Assembly: GCA_034669045.1 (NCBI GenBank)
Contig: JAXDOD010000168.1
Span: forward strand, 1-64,000
From: VAZQ01 sp034669045
GTDB taxonomy: Bacteria > Pseudomonadota > Alphaproteobacteria > Rhizobiales > Xanthobacteraceae
Length of the DNA: 64,000 bases
Reading direction: 5' to 3'
Each line of letters starts with the position of its first letter. Position 1 is the first letter of the stretch. The translations under genes and the position numbers were made by a program. This document shows positions 26,212 through 35,123 of this stretch, piece by piece. A model generated the notes under the pieces. That model saw nothing but the letters and a program-made list of their open reading frames with translations, was not told the origin of the DNA and made no database searches.

Positions 26212-26727
26212 ATGACCGTTTCCATGTACACGATATCGGTGCCGATCTTCGTCCAGTTCCTGACCGCTCAGTCCGGCCTCATCGACAAGGCCGTGGCGCA
26301 TATCGAGGCCAAGCAGCTCGACCCCAACTTCTTCCTCAACATGCGGCTGTTCGCGGACATGTATCCCTACGTGCGCCAGGTGCAGCAGGCCTCGACCCAC
26401 GCCGTGCGCGCCTGCAGCGCGCTCGCCGGCGTCGAGATGCCGAACATGCCCAATACCGAGGCGAGCTTCGCCGAGCTCAAGGCGCGTCTCGCCAAGGCGG
26501 TCGACTTCTGCAAGACCTTCAAGCCGGCACAGATCGACGGCACCGAGGCCAAGGAGATCACGCTCAAGCTCGGCTCCAACGAGCGCAAGTTCACCGGCCA
26601 GGCGCTGCTGCTCAACTTCATCCTGCCGAACTTCTATTTCCACTGCACCACCGCCTACGACATCCTGCGCCATTGCGGCGTCGAGCTCGGCAAGCGCGAT
26701 TTCATGGGAGCCCCGCCGACGCTGTGA
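26212..26727 (+). CDS. DUF1993 family protein
   Basis: 171 residues with a purine-rich leader (GGAAGGAAGGA). The sequence MTVSMYTISVPIFVQFLTAQ, then MRLFADMYPYVRQVQQASTH and FILPNFYFHCTTAYDILRHC near the end, is the DUF1993 signature, an all-alpha DinB-like bundle with conserved His. Function is unknown. It is cytoplasmic and precedes a TctC-like SBP by 103 bp. Confidence 0.85.
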   Translation: MTVSMYTISVPIFVQFLTAQSGLIDKAVAHIEAKQLDPNFFLNMRLFADMYPYVRQVQQASTHAVRACSALAGVEMPNMPNTEASFAELKARLAKAVDFCKTFKPAQIDGTEAKEITLKLGSNERKFTGQALLLNFILPNFYFHCTTAYDILRHCGVELGKRDFMGAPPTL

Positions 26728-26830
26728 CCCTCCCGGCGCGGCATCAGGCGCGGGTTGCGGCGGTTTGACGCCGTGCCAAGGTCGTTGCGCGCGTCTAAAG
26801 CGACGTGTCCGCGCGTGAGGGAGAACTCGA

Positions 26831-27853
26831 ATGACGGTGGCGCATGGGACATTGCGCGCGCTTGCGGCCGGGTTGCTGCTGAGCGTGGCTTCGGCGGCCA
26901 CCGCGCAGAGCGTCGACCAGTTCTACCGCGGCCGCAACCTGACCATCATGCTCGGGCATCCGCCCGGCGGCTCCTACGATTTCTATGCGCGGCTCGCCGG
27001 CAACCACATCAAGAAGCACATCCCCGGCAACCCGAACATCATCATCGAGCACCGTCCGGGCGGTGGCGGCATCCGCGCCGTCACCCAGTTCTACGGCCAA
27101 TCGCCGCGCGACGGATCGGTGATCGGGCTGTTTCCGGAGGCGATCGCGCATGCGCAGGTCATGCAGCCGGAGATCAGCAAGTGGAACCTCGCCGAGATGG
27201 CCTACATCGGCTCCATCTCCAGCGTGAACCCGGTGATCGTGCGGCGCCGGGACGCGCCCGCCACGACCGTCGCCGAGATGAAGACGATCAGCTCCAACGC
27301 CGGCTGCAGCGGCCGCACCTCGCAGAGCTATCAGGTGATCGCCATCCTCAAGAACCTCGGCGGCTTCCAGTTCAAGACGGTCTGCGGTTATCCGGGCTCG
27401 GCCGAATACGTGATCGCGCTCGCGCGCGGCGAGATCGACATGGTGTCGAGCGCCTGGAACCAGTGGCGCAGCTCGCATTCGGGCGAGATCGCCGACGGCA
27501 CCTTCGTGCCGGTGATCCAGTCCGGATTGCGGCGCAACCGCGAGATCCCGGACATCCCGCTCATGCAAGACGTGGTGGACGATCCGATCTCCAAGCGCGT
27601 GATCGAGTTCTATTCGGCGGCGTCCGCGATCGGCCGCGCTTTGCTGGCGCCGCCGCAGGTGCCGGACGAGCGGCTCGCCGCGCTGCGCACGGCATTCGAC
27701 AAGACCATGGCCGATCCGGAATTCCTGCGCGAGGCCGAGCGCATCAAGGCCGAGGTCGATCCGACGCCGGGCGCCGTGGTGCAGAAGGACGCGCTCGCGA
27801 TCCTCAATGCGCCGAAGGACATCATCGACCGCGCCAACAAGGCGATGGAGTGA
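26831..27853 (+). CDS. TctC-like tripartite-tricarboxylate-type binding protein
   Basis: 340 residues after GAGGGAGA. A signal peptide ends at ASAATAQS. The mature protein begins with the pattern FYRGRNLTIMLGHPPGGSYD followed by HIKKHIPGNPNIIIEHRPGG, seen in four other proteins of this window. The family binds small carboxylates in the periplasm for TctAB membrane units, or acts with sensors. This member is one of the two more divergent (residues SSNAGCSGRTSQSYQ replace the usual GSTAEGATGND). No membrane subunits are nearby. Confidence 0.85.
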   Translation: MTVAHGTLRALAAGLLLSVASAATAQSVDQFYRGRNLTIMLGHPPGGSYDFYARLAGNHIKKHIPGNPNIIIEHRPGGGGIRAVTQFYGQSPRDGSVIGLFPEAIAHAQVMQPEISKWNLAEMAYIGSISSVNPVIVRRRDAPATTVAEMKTISSNAGCSGRTSQSYQVIAILKNLGGFQFKTVCGYPGSAEYVIALARGEIDMVSSAWNQWRSSHSGEIADGTFVPVIQSGLRRNREIPDIPLMQDVVDDPISKRVIEFYSAASAIGRALLAPPQVPDERLAALRTAFDKTMADPEFLREAERIKAEVDPTPGAVVQKDALAILNAPKDIIDRANKAME

Positions 27854-27869
27854 TGTTTGAGTAGCGTGG

Positions 27870-27947
27870 TCAAAGCGCGAAGCCGTGCCCACGCGGCCGT
27901 CGCTGCCTTACCGAAGCAAGACGCGCGGGCACGCTTCGCTTTGCCCA
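27870..27947. repeat. Partial inverted repeat, same family as at 8702 and 24794
   Basis: CAAAGCGCGAAGCCGTGCCC near 27871-27890 is inverted with a few mismatches at 27923-27943 (GGGCACGCTTCGCTTTG). The outer GTAGGGTGGG end is missing on the left and partly kept on the right (TTTGCCCAC). It lies between convergent genes. Confidence 0.7.
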
Positions 27948-27972
27948 CTTGGCCGGCTACGGATCGTCACCG

Positions 27973-28956
27973 CTACTGCAATCCCGCCGCTTTCAGATAT
28001 TGCAGATCGACGAACCGCTCGGCCGCCGGCAGCGGCGTCTTGAGCTCGCCGGTCTGCCCCAGCAGCTCGATCACCTTGGCCATGCCGGCCATGTCGATCT
28101 CGGCCTGCTTGGGCATCACGCCGCGGTCGGGCTCGTAATAGAACGCGAGCATCGCGCGCGCCACATCGTCGGGCGCGCCGGTGGTCTCCACCACGATCTT
28201 CGCCACCTCGTCGCGGTTGGCGCGCTCGCGCATGAACCTGTAGGCGGCGCCGAAGGCGCGCGCGAAGCGTATCACCTTGTCCTTGTTGGCCTGCGCCCAG
28301 CTTCGCCGCGCGGCGATCACGTTGAACTGCAGGACCGGGATCACTTCCAGCGAGTCTCCGAGCTTGCTGTAGCCCTTCTGCATGAACACGATGTCGTCGG
28401 GCTGGCCGAGCGGCACCACGTCGCAGTCGCCGTCGGTCAGGCATTTGGCGCGCACCGGCGTGCCGACCAGCTCCCGGCTGCGGAAGTCCTTGACCCCGTG
28501 CCGGTCGAGCAGCATGCGGCTCGCGATCGTGATGGTATCGACCGGCAGCGACAGGCCGACCACCTTGCCGTTGAGCGCGCCGTAGCTCTTGATCTCGGGC
28601 TTGGCGATCAGGCTGAAGATGGTGTTGGCGGGCCCGCCGACCACGCCGACCGCGTCGGAACCTTGGAGGGCCAACTGGATCAGATAGGGCGTCGCGGTGT
28701 GGCTCACGTCGACGGTGCCCTTGTCGAGCTCCTCGATCTGGTACTGCACGCCGCGCAGGCCGACGACCTCGAGATCGATGCCTTCCCTGGCGAGGAACCC
28801 CTTGCGCTGTGCGATGTTGAGGCCGAGCGAGGACACGCTGCGGGCCGAATTGGCGATCTGGCCATAGCGCAGCGTGATCTTCTCCTGGGCCTGCGCGGCG
28901 GCGCAGAGCGACAGCCACGACACGGCGGCAGCCGCCGCCAGCAATGGACGCTTCAT
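27973..28956 (-). CDS. NMT1/THI5-like ABC-type binding protein
   Basis: 327 residues from the ATG at 28956, after CAAGGAGAACGCGG. The signal peptide is MKRPLLAAAAAVSWLSLCAA. The mature protein follows the NitT/TauT/THI5 binding-protein plan: LRYGQIANSARSVSSLGLNI, IAQRKGFLAREGIDLEVVGL, an LNGKVVGLSLPVD hinge, and an AFYYEPDRGVMPKQAEID C-terminal helix. It would bind an aromatic, pyrimidine or sulfonate compound in the periplasm. It is 64 bp downstream of the enolase-superfamily gene, with no ATPase or permease beside it. Confidence 0.85.
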   Translation of the reverse strand: MKRPLLAAAAAVSWLSLCAAAQAQEKITLRYGQIANSARSVSSLGLNIAQRKGFLAREGIDLEVVGLRGVQYQIEELDKGTVDVSHTATPYLIQLALQGSDAVGVVGGPANTIFSLIAKPEIKSYGALNGKVVGLSLPVDTITIASRMLLDRHGVKDFRSRELVGTPVRAKCLTDGDCDVVPLGQPDDIVFMQKGYSKLGDSLEVIPVLQFNVIAARRSWAQANKDKVIRFARAFGAAYRFMRERANRDEVAKIVVETTGAPDDVARAMLAFYYEPDRGVMPKQAEIDMAGMAKVIELLGQTGELKTPLPAAERFVDLQYLKAAGLQ

Positions 28957-29020
28957 CCGCGTTCTCCTTGACTGTTGCAATGGTCCTGTTGGGTGGGAAA
29001 TGAAGGAGTTCGTCAATCCC

Positions 29021-30208
29021 TCACATGGTCGCGGCATGGGCGCGCAGTTCGTCCTCGACAACGTCGGTGCCCCAGCCGGGGCCGGTCGGCAGCAGGAACT
29101 CACCATCCTTGATCACCGGCGGATGGGTCAAGAGCTTCGGCTTCCACGGCACCTCGTCCACGTCGTATTCCGAGATGCGCAGGTTGGGGATCACCGCGGC
29201 GAAGTGCGCGCAGATGATGGCGGAGAGCGGCCCGCTGAAATAATGCGACGCCACGTTGACCTCGTAAGCGTCGCACATCGCGGCCATGCGGATCGCTTCC
29301 GGCACGCCGTTGTACTGCGGATCGATGATGGCGACGTCGGCGCAGTGCGCCTCGAGATAGGGTTTCAGCGCGCGGCGTCCGAGGATGGTCTCCAGCGACG
29401 CGATGGGCGTCGTGGTCGACTGGCGGATCGCCGCCAGCGCCTGTGGCTCGTACATGTCCAGTTCGAGCCACATCAGGTCGAACGGCTCGACCTTGCGGGC
29501 GATGCGCCGGTAGCCTTCGGCCTTGTAGTTGAAGTTGGTATCGACCGCGATGCGCACGCCCGGCCCGGCGCCTTCGCGCAGCGCCGTGAGCTGTGCCAGC
29601 AGCGCGTCGAGCATGTCCTCCGGGAGGTTGAGCTCGGGATGACCCTCCCCGCGCGAGGAGCCCGGCGTGTACTGACGGCCGCCCTTGTCGTCGAACACCA
29701 GGAGATTGCATTTGATCGCCTTGAAGCCCTGGTCGCGCGCCTCGCGTGCGGCGGCCTTGAGGTCGCCGACGCTGCGTACCGCCGGGCGGTCGATCACCTT
29801 GCCGTCGAAATACTGCGCGCAGCGCGCGCGGATCACCCCGCAGCGCGACCAGTAGACCGGGATGCGCTCGCGCACGGCGCCGCCGAACAGCTCGTAGACG
29901 GGAACGCCGAGCGCCTTGCCCTTGATGTCGAGGCAGGCATTGAGCACCGCGCCGGCGGCGTTCTGGTTGAGCCCGCCCGGGGTGCTGCGCGTGACCGAAT
30001 AGAGCAGGGCGTCGATCTTGCCGATCGCGCGCGGGTCCTGGCCCTCGAGCAGCTCGCCCATGCCGTGGATGGCGGCGCCGATGCCGTGCCGGCGATGCTC
30101 CTTGAACTCGGACCAGCCGGCGATCCCTTCGTCGGTGCTGACCTTCAGGAACGAATAGATTTCCCAACCACAATCGACGTGGAACTGTTCGAGCTTGACG
30201 ATCTTCAT
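29021..30208 (-). CDS. Enolase superfamily enzyme, mandelate racemase/muconate lactonizing group
   Basis: 395 residues. The N-terminal capping domain (MKIVKLEQFHVDCGWEIYSF) is followed by the TIM-barrel with lysines K163 and K166 (GFKAIKCNL), metal ligands D223 (AVDTNFNY), E249 (WLELDMY) and E273 (SLETIL), and H322 (ASHYFSG) as probable second acid/base. This set fits the MR subgroup, such as sugar-acid dehydratases or racemases; the exact reaction cannot be told. It is cytoplasmic and pairs with the exported binding protein downstream, a common uptake-plus-enzyme arrangement. Confidence 0.88.
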   Translation of the reverse strand: MKIVKLEQFHVDCGWEIYSFLKVSTDEGIAGWSEFKEHRRHGIGAAIHGMGELLEGQDPRAIGKIDALLYSVTRSTPGGLNQNAAGAVLNACLDIKGKALGVPVYELFGGAVRERIPVYWSRCGVIRARCAQYFDGKVIDRPAVRSVGDLKAAAREARDQGFKAIKCNLLVFDDKGGRQYTPGSSRGEGHPELNLPEDMLDALLAQLTALREGAGPGVRIAVDTNFNYKAEGYRRIARKVEPFDLMWLELDMYEPQALAAIRQSTTTPIASLETILGRRALKPYLEAHCADVAIIDPQYNGVPEAIRMAAMCDAYEVNVASHYFSGPLSAIICAHFAAVIPNLRISEYDVDEVPWKPKLLTHPPVIKDGEFLLPTGPGWGTDVVEDELRAHAATM

Positions 30209-30378
30209 GCGACGTCCTCTGCGATCCCATGCCGCATGCCCCGTCCGGCGGATGGGCGGCGGGCCCGGGTCCCCGGCGCCACGTTAACGCCAATGTCGCG
30301 CGCATCAAACGTCACATTGCCTTGGCGGGTGCCAGCGACTAGCTTCGTAAAGGGGAGCAGGCGAGCCGGGAGGACGCG

Positions 30379-31452
30379 ATGAACGTCCATCGTCGAATTC
30401 AACATCTGTGCAGGCTTGCGCTCCTCAGCCTCGGCGCCGCGCTGCTGCTCCAGCCCGTCACTCCGGCGCTCTCGCAGGCGACCCGCCTCTCCGACATTGC
30501 CGCCTACCAGGGTCCCGACCGCCAGAAGCGTCTGGTCGAGGGTGCCAAGAAGGAAGGCGAGCTGATGTTCTATTCCTCGATCCCGGTCGAGGACATCGCC
30601 GTGCTCACCGCCACCTTCGACAAGAAATACGGCGTCAAGACCAAGGTCTGGCGCGCCGATTCCGAGAGCGTCCTGCAGCGCGTCGTGAACGAGGCCAAGG
30701 CGCGCCGCTACGACGTCGACGTCGTCGCGAGCTCGAGTTCCGGGATCGAGCCGCTGCACCGCGAGCGGCTCCTGAACGAGGTCAAGTCGCCCTATCTCGA
30801 CGATCTCATTCCGCAGTCGATCGCGCCGCACCGGGAATGGGCTTCGGTCTACCTCAACACCATCGTGCAGGCCTACAACACCAACCTGGTGAAGAAGGAG
30901 GCGCTGCCCAAGACCTACCGCGACCTGCTCCGCCCCGAATGGAAGGGCAAGCTCGGCATCGAGGCGGAGGACTTCGACTGGTTCGCGCAGGTCGTGATGG
31001 GCCTCGGTGAAGCGCAGGGATTGAAGCTCTTCCGCGACATGGTGGCGACGAACGGCATTTCGGTGCGCAAGGGCCACACCCTCCTGGCCAACCTGGTCGC
31101 CGCCGGCGAGGTGCCGCTCGCGCTCACGGTCTACGGCTTCTCGGCCGAGCAGCTCAGGCAGAAGGGCGCGCCCTTCGACTGGTTCATCATTCCGCCGCTC
31201 ATTGCCCGCCCGACCGCCGCGGGGGTGGCGAAAAACGCGCCGCATCCGCATGCCGCCGTGCTGTTCTACGACTTCCTGCTCGGCGACGCGCAGCCGATCC
31301 TGGCGGCGCGCAACTTCGTGTCGCCGAGCCGGAAGGTCGATTCGCCCTTCACCAAGGGTCCGCTCGAACTCATCGAGTCCGCCGAAATGATCGAGAACGC
31401 GCAGAAGTGGCAGGACCTTTACAATAAGGTCATCGTCCTGCCGACGCGGTGA
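30379..31452 (+). CDS. Family 1 extracellular solute-binding protein (Fe3+/AfuA-like)
   Basis: 357 residues after GGGAGGACGCG. The signal peptide covers about residues 1-33 (LLSLGAALLLQPVTPALSQA). Mature blocks are KRLVEGAKKEGELMFYSSIP, YDVDVVASSSSGIEPLHRER, YNTNLVKKEALPKTYRDLL and APHPHAAVLFYDFLLGDAQP, the layout of ferric/putrescine-like type II binding proteins. No iron-binding tyrosine pair is clear, so the ligand may be organic. It is followed 163 bp later by an amidohydrolase-2. Confidence 0.85.
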   Translation: MNVHRRIQHLCRLALLSLGAALLLQPVTPALSQATRLSDIAAYQGPDRQKRLVEGAKKEGELMFYSSIPVEDIAVLTATFDKKYGVKTKVWRADSESVLQRVVNEAKARRYDVDVVASSSSGIEPLHRERLLNEVKSPYLDDLIPQSIAPHREWASVYLNTIVQAYNTNLVKKEALPKTYRDLLRPEWKGKLGIEAEDFDWFAQVVMGLGEAQGLKLFRDMVATNGISVRKGHTLLANLVAAGEVPLALTVYGFSAEQLRQKGAPFDWFIIPPLIARPTAAGVAKNAPHPHAAVLFYDFLLGDAQPILAARNFVSPSRKVDSPFTKGPLELIESAEMIENAQKWQDLYNKVIVLPTR

Positions 31453-31615
31453 TGCTCTCCTCCCGTGTCCCGGGTCCGCTCCGCTGATCCGGGACCGTGC
31501 CGCATAGGGGTTGGCAACAATTTCAGGTCTGCAGCGCATCACGTCCCCGGCTGTCCTTTCGTGAATCGTCCACCGTCCGCTCGACGGGCTCCGGCCTGCG
31601 AACAGAAAGAACCGC

Positions 31616-32569
31616 ATGATCATCGACTTCCACGTGCACGTGCTTCCGCCCGAGGACATCGACGCGTTCGCCGCCACGCAGTTCCACCGCAACATCGGCG
31701 CTCCCGACAGGCACCCGCCGAACACGATCGAGAACGCGCTCGAAGCCGCGAAGATCGGCGGCGTCGACATCACCGTGATCTCGAACCCGCTCCACAATAT
31801 GCGCGAGATGGACCGCAAGCAGCAGCTCGAGCGCTGCCGGCGCCAGAACCGCTTCAACGCCGCGTGCCAGGCGAAATATCCCTCGATCGTCGGCATGGCC
31901 TCGACCGTGCCCTACGGCGGCGACGAGTTCTTGCGCGAGTTCGAGCGCGCGATCAAACAGGACGGGCTCAAGGGCGCCTGGATCACGTCGAGCCTGCAAG
32001 GCCAATACCCGGACGACGACGAGGCGATGCCGTTCTTCCAGCTTGCGCAGGAGCTCGACGTGCCGGTGGTGGTCCATCCGCCGTCGGTCGGCTTCGGCGA
32101 GGAGCGCATGCGCGACTATCGGCTGGCCTCGAGCATCGGGCGACCGATGGACGGCGCGCTCGCGATCGCGCGGCTGATCGTGCGCGGCGTGTTCGAGAAA
32201 TTCCCCGACCTCAAGCTCGTCGGCACTCATCTCGGCGGCGGCATCTGCGAGATGATCGGACGCATGAACTATGCCTACCGGCTGCAGGAGGAGGCGTTCT
32301 TCCTCGGCTCCTACGCGCCGATGCTGATCAAGCACGAGCCGCTGCACTATCTCAAGATGATGTACCTGGAATCGACCTGCTACCATCCCCCGGCGGCGCG
32401 CTGCGCGATCGACACCGTCGGGGTGGATCACTTCCTGTTCGGGACCGACTCGCCGCCGCTGTTCGTGCTCAAGCGGGAGGGCGTCGATCTCATCAACAAG
32501 CTCGGCCTGACGCCGGAGGAGAAGAACAAGGTCTATTACGAGAACGCGAAGACGCTTCTAAAGCTTTGA
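31616..32569 (+). CDS. Amidohydrolase-2 (ACMSD-like) family protein
   Basis: 317 residues. Zinc ligands H6 and H8 lie in DFHVHVLP, a third His in VPVVVHPPSVG, a fourth in THLGGGICE, and the catalytic Asp in FLFGTDSPP. The family includes 2-amino-3-carboxymuconate-6-semialdehyde decarboxylase and gamma-resorcylate decarboxylase; non-oxidative decarboxylation or hydrolysis of a ring-derived acid is likely. It is cytoplasmic and shares strand and vicinity with the binding protein upstream. Confidence 0.88.
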   Translation: MIIDFHVHVLPPEDIDAFAATQFHRNIGAPDRHPPNTIENALEAAKIGGVDITVISNPLHNMREMDRKQQLERCRRQNRFNAACQAKYPSIVGMASTVPYGGDEFLREFERAIKQDGLKGAWITSSLQGQYPDDDEAMPFFQLAQELDVPVVVHPPSVGFGEERMRDYRLASSIGRPMDGALAIARLIVRGVFEKFPDLKLVGTHLGGGICEMIGRMNYAYRLQEEAFFLGSYAPMLIKHEPLHYLKMMYLESTCYHPPAARCAIDTVGVDHFLFGTDSPPLFVLKREGVDLINKLGLTPEEKNKVYYENAKTLLKL

Positions 32570-32690
32570 CCGGCCCGGGCCTCCCTCCCCGCCGTTCGCT
32601 TCGCGATTCGGAGGAGGGGGAGCGCAGCGAGCAACCGGCTGAAGCGCTGGAGTGCATCCGGTTCGAGTTGACCCGCGGCCTCATCCGCTC

Positions 32691-32771
32691 ATTCCCGCGC
32701 AAGCGGGAATCCAGGAATCGCCTGCTCTGATGACGCGATCTCTTGCGCTGCGTCCCCGCTTGCGCGGGGAC
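32691..32771. repeat. Pair of short palindromes (TTCCCGC/GCGGGAA type)
   Basis: ATTCCCGCGCAAGCGGGAAT (32691-32710) and GTCCCCGCTTGCGCGGGGAC (32752-32771) are two 8-bp-arm stem-loops with 4-base loops. The same pair of units, with one-base changes, recurs at 45042-45089. Here it sits between convergent genes. Confidence 0.75.
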
Positions 32772-32816
32772 GAGCCGAAGGTGGACCGGTCCAACATGAG
32801 CGGGACCTGCGTTAGC

Positions 32817-33914
32817 TCAGCGTTCCGCGCGCTGATCGGTGCGGATGAGCAGCTTCTGCACGCGCCAGTTCAGGATTTCGGCGACGTAGATTTCGTTTTC
32901 CGACGGGCACGCGATCTGGTGGACCCAGCCGAACTGCTTGAGCTGCTTGCCCGACTTGCCCATCCAGCCGAGCACCTTGCCGTCCATCGCCACCTTGTAG
33001 ATGCGGCCCGGCATGGCATCGGAGATGAACATCACCTGGTTGGGTCCGGGGGTGATGCAGATCGCCCAGGGCGCGCCCGGCGTCTGCGTGCCGCCGCTGG
33101 TGAGATAGTTGGTGAGGTTCGGCATGTTGCCGATCGCCGGCGTGGCGTCGGGCGGGGGCGGGATGTCGATGGTGAACTTGCTCTTGAAGTTGCCCTCGGT
33201 GTCGAACACCTGCACGCGCCGGTTGCCGCGGTCGCCCACATAGATGTTGTCGTTGTTGTCGGAGGCGATGGTGTGCAGGGTGTCGAACTCGCCGTCGCCC
33301 TTGCCCTTCTTGCCCCAGGATTTGACCCAGTCGCCGTCCTTGCTCACCTTGGCGACGCGCGAATTGATGTAGCCGTCGCTGATATAGGCGTTGCCGGCCT
33401 TGTCCCAGGCCACGTCGGTCGGCTGGCGGAAGCGCCCGTCGATCGCCGGCAGCGGCGGATTGGGCCGCTCGTGCGGATGCGCCTCGCTGTCGGAGGCTTC
33501 GGACTTGCGCCCGAACACCATCTGCACGCGGCCCGCAGGGTTCATCTTCACGATCATGTCCGAGCCCTTGTCGGTGGCCCAGATGTTGTCGTCCTTGTCG
33601 ATCCGCACGGTGTGCGCGAAGGCCCAGGCATAGAGGTTCTTGCCGACTTCGCGGATGAAGTTGCCGTCGCGATCGAATTCCAGGATCTGCGAGGCGGTTG
33701 CCCCGAACGCATTGGCGACGGAGCCGCCGCGCGAATAGACGTAGATGTTGCCCCTCGAATTCACCGCCACGCCCGAGGCCTCGCCCAGGTGCATGTCGGG
33801 CGGAAGCTTGATGAAGTTTGCAACCGAGTCGAACGCAAGCTCGGGCGCCGACGTCGACTGCGCGAATGCGGACGGGCTCATCAGCACGAACAGCCCGGCG
33901 ATCCATCGTTTCAT
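32817..33914 (-). CDS. Secreted NHL-repeat beta-propeller protein
   Basis: 365 residues, with GGGAGG before the ATG and a signal peptide MKRWIAGLFVLMSPSAFAQS. NHL blades recur: HLGEASGVAVNSRGNIYVYS, AFAHTVRIDKDDNIWATDKG, RFRQPTDVAWDKAGNAYISD, LHTIASDNNDNIYVGDRGNR and FGWVHQIACPSENEIYVAEI. The family overlaps with peptidyl-amidoglycolate-lyase-like propellers; catalytic identity cannot be shown. It is divergent from a TctC-like SBP gene by 133 bp. Confidence 0.87.
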   Translation of the reverse strand: MKRWIAGLFVLMSPSAFAQSTSAPELAFDSVANFIKLPPDMHLGEASGVAVNSRGNIYVYSRGGSVANAFGATASQILEFDRDGNFIREVGKNLYAWAFAHTVRIDKDDNIWATDKGSDMIVKMNPAGRVQMVFGRKSEASDSEAHPHERPNPPLPAIDGRFRQPTDVAWDKAGNAYISDGYINSRVAKVSKDGDWVKSWGKKGKGDGEFDTLHTIASDNNDNIYVGDRGNRRVQVFDTEGNFKSKFTIDIPPPPDATPAIGNMPNLTNYLTSGGTQTPGAPWAICITPGPNQVMFISDAMPGRIYKVAMDGKVLGWMGKSGKQLKQFGWVHQIACPSENEIYVAEILNWRVQKLLIRTDQRAER

Positions 33915-34047
33915 GGTAACCTCCCTGAGTGGCGGGTGCGGCGATGTTGTCGGATGGCTGGTCTATGGTCCCGCCGATGCGCCAGTATACAAACAGGCCG
34001 TCATGCAACACAATCGGCGGCAAAGCCGATCGGCGCGGGGAGGATGC

Positions 34048-35100
34048 ATGCTCAGGATGGGTGCGGTGCTGGCGTTGCTCGTGCTTGCGGTCGCTCCCGC
34101 GCGCGCCCAGTCGGCCGCCGAATTCTACAAGGGCAAGCAGGTCAGCGTGATCGTCGGCTACGGCACCGGCGGCGGTTACGACGTCTATGGACGGCTGATG
34201 GCGCGGCACCTGGGCCGCCACATCCCGGGCAATCCCAATGTGGTGCTGCAGAACATGCCCGGCGCGGGCTCGCTGCGCGCGGTCAATTTTCTCTATAACA
34301 ATGCGCCGAAGGACGGCACCGCGATCGCCATCTTCGCGCGCGACATGCCGCTCCTCGGCATCATCGGCCATAACCAGAACGTCCGCTTCGATCCGCGCAA
34401 GCTGACTTGGCTCGGCTCCTCGTCGAGCTATGCCAACGACGCCTATTTCCTGTTCGTGCGCAAGGATGCGCCGGTGAAGTCGATCGCCGACGCGCGCCGG
34501 CCGGGAGGTTCGCCGATCGTGCTCGGCGGCACCGCTGAGGGCGCGACCGGAAACGACGTCGCGACCGTGGTGCGCGATGCGCTCGGTCTCAATATCAAGC
34601 TCATCGCCGGCTATCCCGACAGCAATGCGCTGTTCCTGGCAGTCGACCGCAAGGAGCTCGACGGCCGCTTCGTCGGGCTCTCGGCGACCGGGTCCTCGCA
34701 TCCCGAGTGGCTGGCGCCCGGCAGCGCCATGCAGACGCTCCTGCAGTTCGCGCGGGTGACACGCCACCCGCAATTTGCCGACGTGCCGACGGCGCGGGAG
34801 CTTGCGCCCGACGACCGGTCGCGCGCGCTGATCGCGCTCGCCGAATTGCCCTACCGGCTGTCGCGGCCGTTTGCGGCGCCTCCCGGTCTGCCGGACGATC
34901 GCGTGCGCGCGCTGCAGACGGCGTTCATGGCCGTGCATCAGGACCCCGCCTATCTGGAGGAAGCCGCCAAGATGAAGATCGACGTGAGCCCGATCGACGG
35001 CGCCGAGGTCTTGCGCGCCATCGAGGACATCGCGGGCGCGCCGGCGGACCTGCTCGACTACATCAAGAAGCTGCTCGCCGACAACAAGGGCGGCGGCTGA
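34048..35100 (+). CDS. TctC-like binding protein
   Basis: 350 residues from the ATG at 34048, behind GGGGAGG; the overlapping ATG at 34044 is out of frame. A signal peptide ends in APARAQS. The mature N-terminus has FYKGKQVSVIVGYGTGGGYD and HIPGNPNVVLQNMPGAGSLR. It is very similar to the products at 37320 and 38476, sharing the GTAEGATGND and LPYRLSRPFAAPPG blocks. A Tat-exported hydrolase starts 23 bp after its stop, so they are co-transcribed. No TctAB genes are present. Confidence 0.9.
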   Translation: MLRMGAVLALLVLAVAPARAQSAAEFYKGKQVSVIVGYGTGGGYDVYGRLMARHLGRHIPGNPNVVLQNMPGAGSLRAVNFLYNNAPKDGTAIAIFARDMPLLGIIGHNQNVRFDPRKLTWLGSSSSYANDAYFLFVRKDAPVKSIADARRPGGSPIVLGGTAEGATGNDVATVVRDALGLNIKLIAGYPDSNALFLAVDRKELDGRFVGLSATGSSHPEWLAPGSAMQTLLQFARVTRHPQFADVPTARELAPDDRSRALIALAELPYRLSRPFAAPPGLPDDRVRALQTAFMAVHQDPAYLEEAAKMKIDVSPIDGAEVLRAIEDIAGAPADLLDYIKKLLADNKGGG

Positions 35101-35123
35101 GACAACGCGAAAGGGGAGACGCC

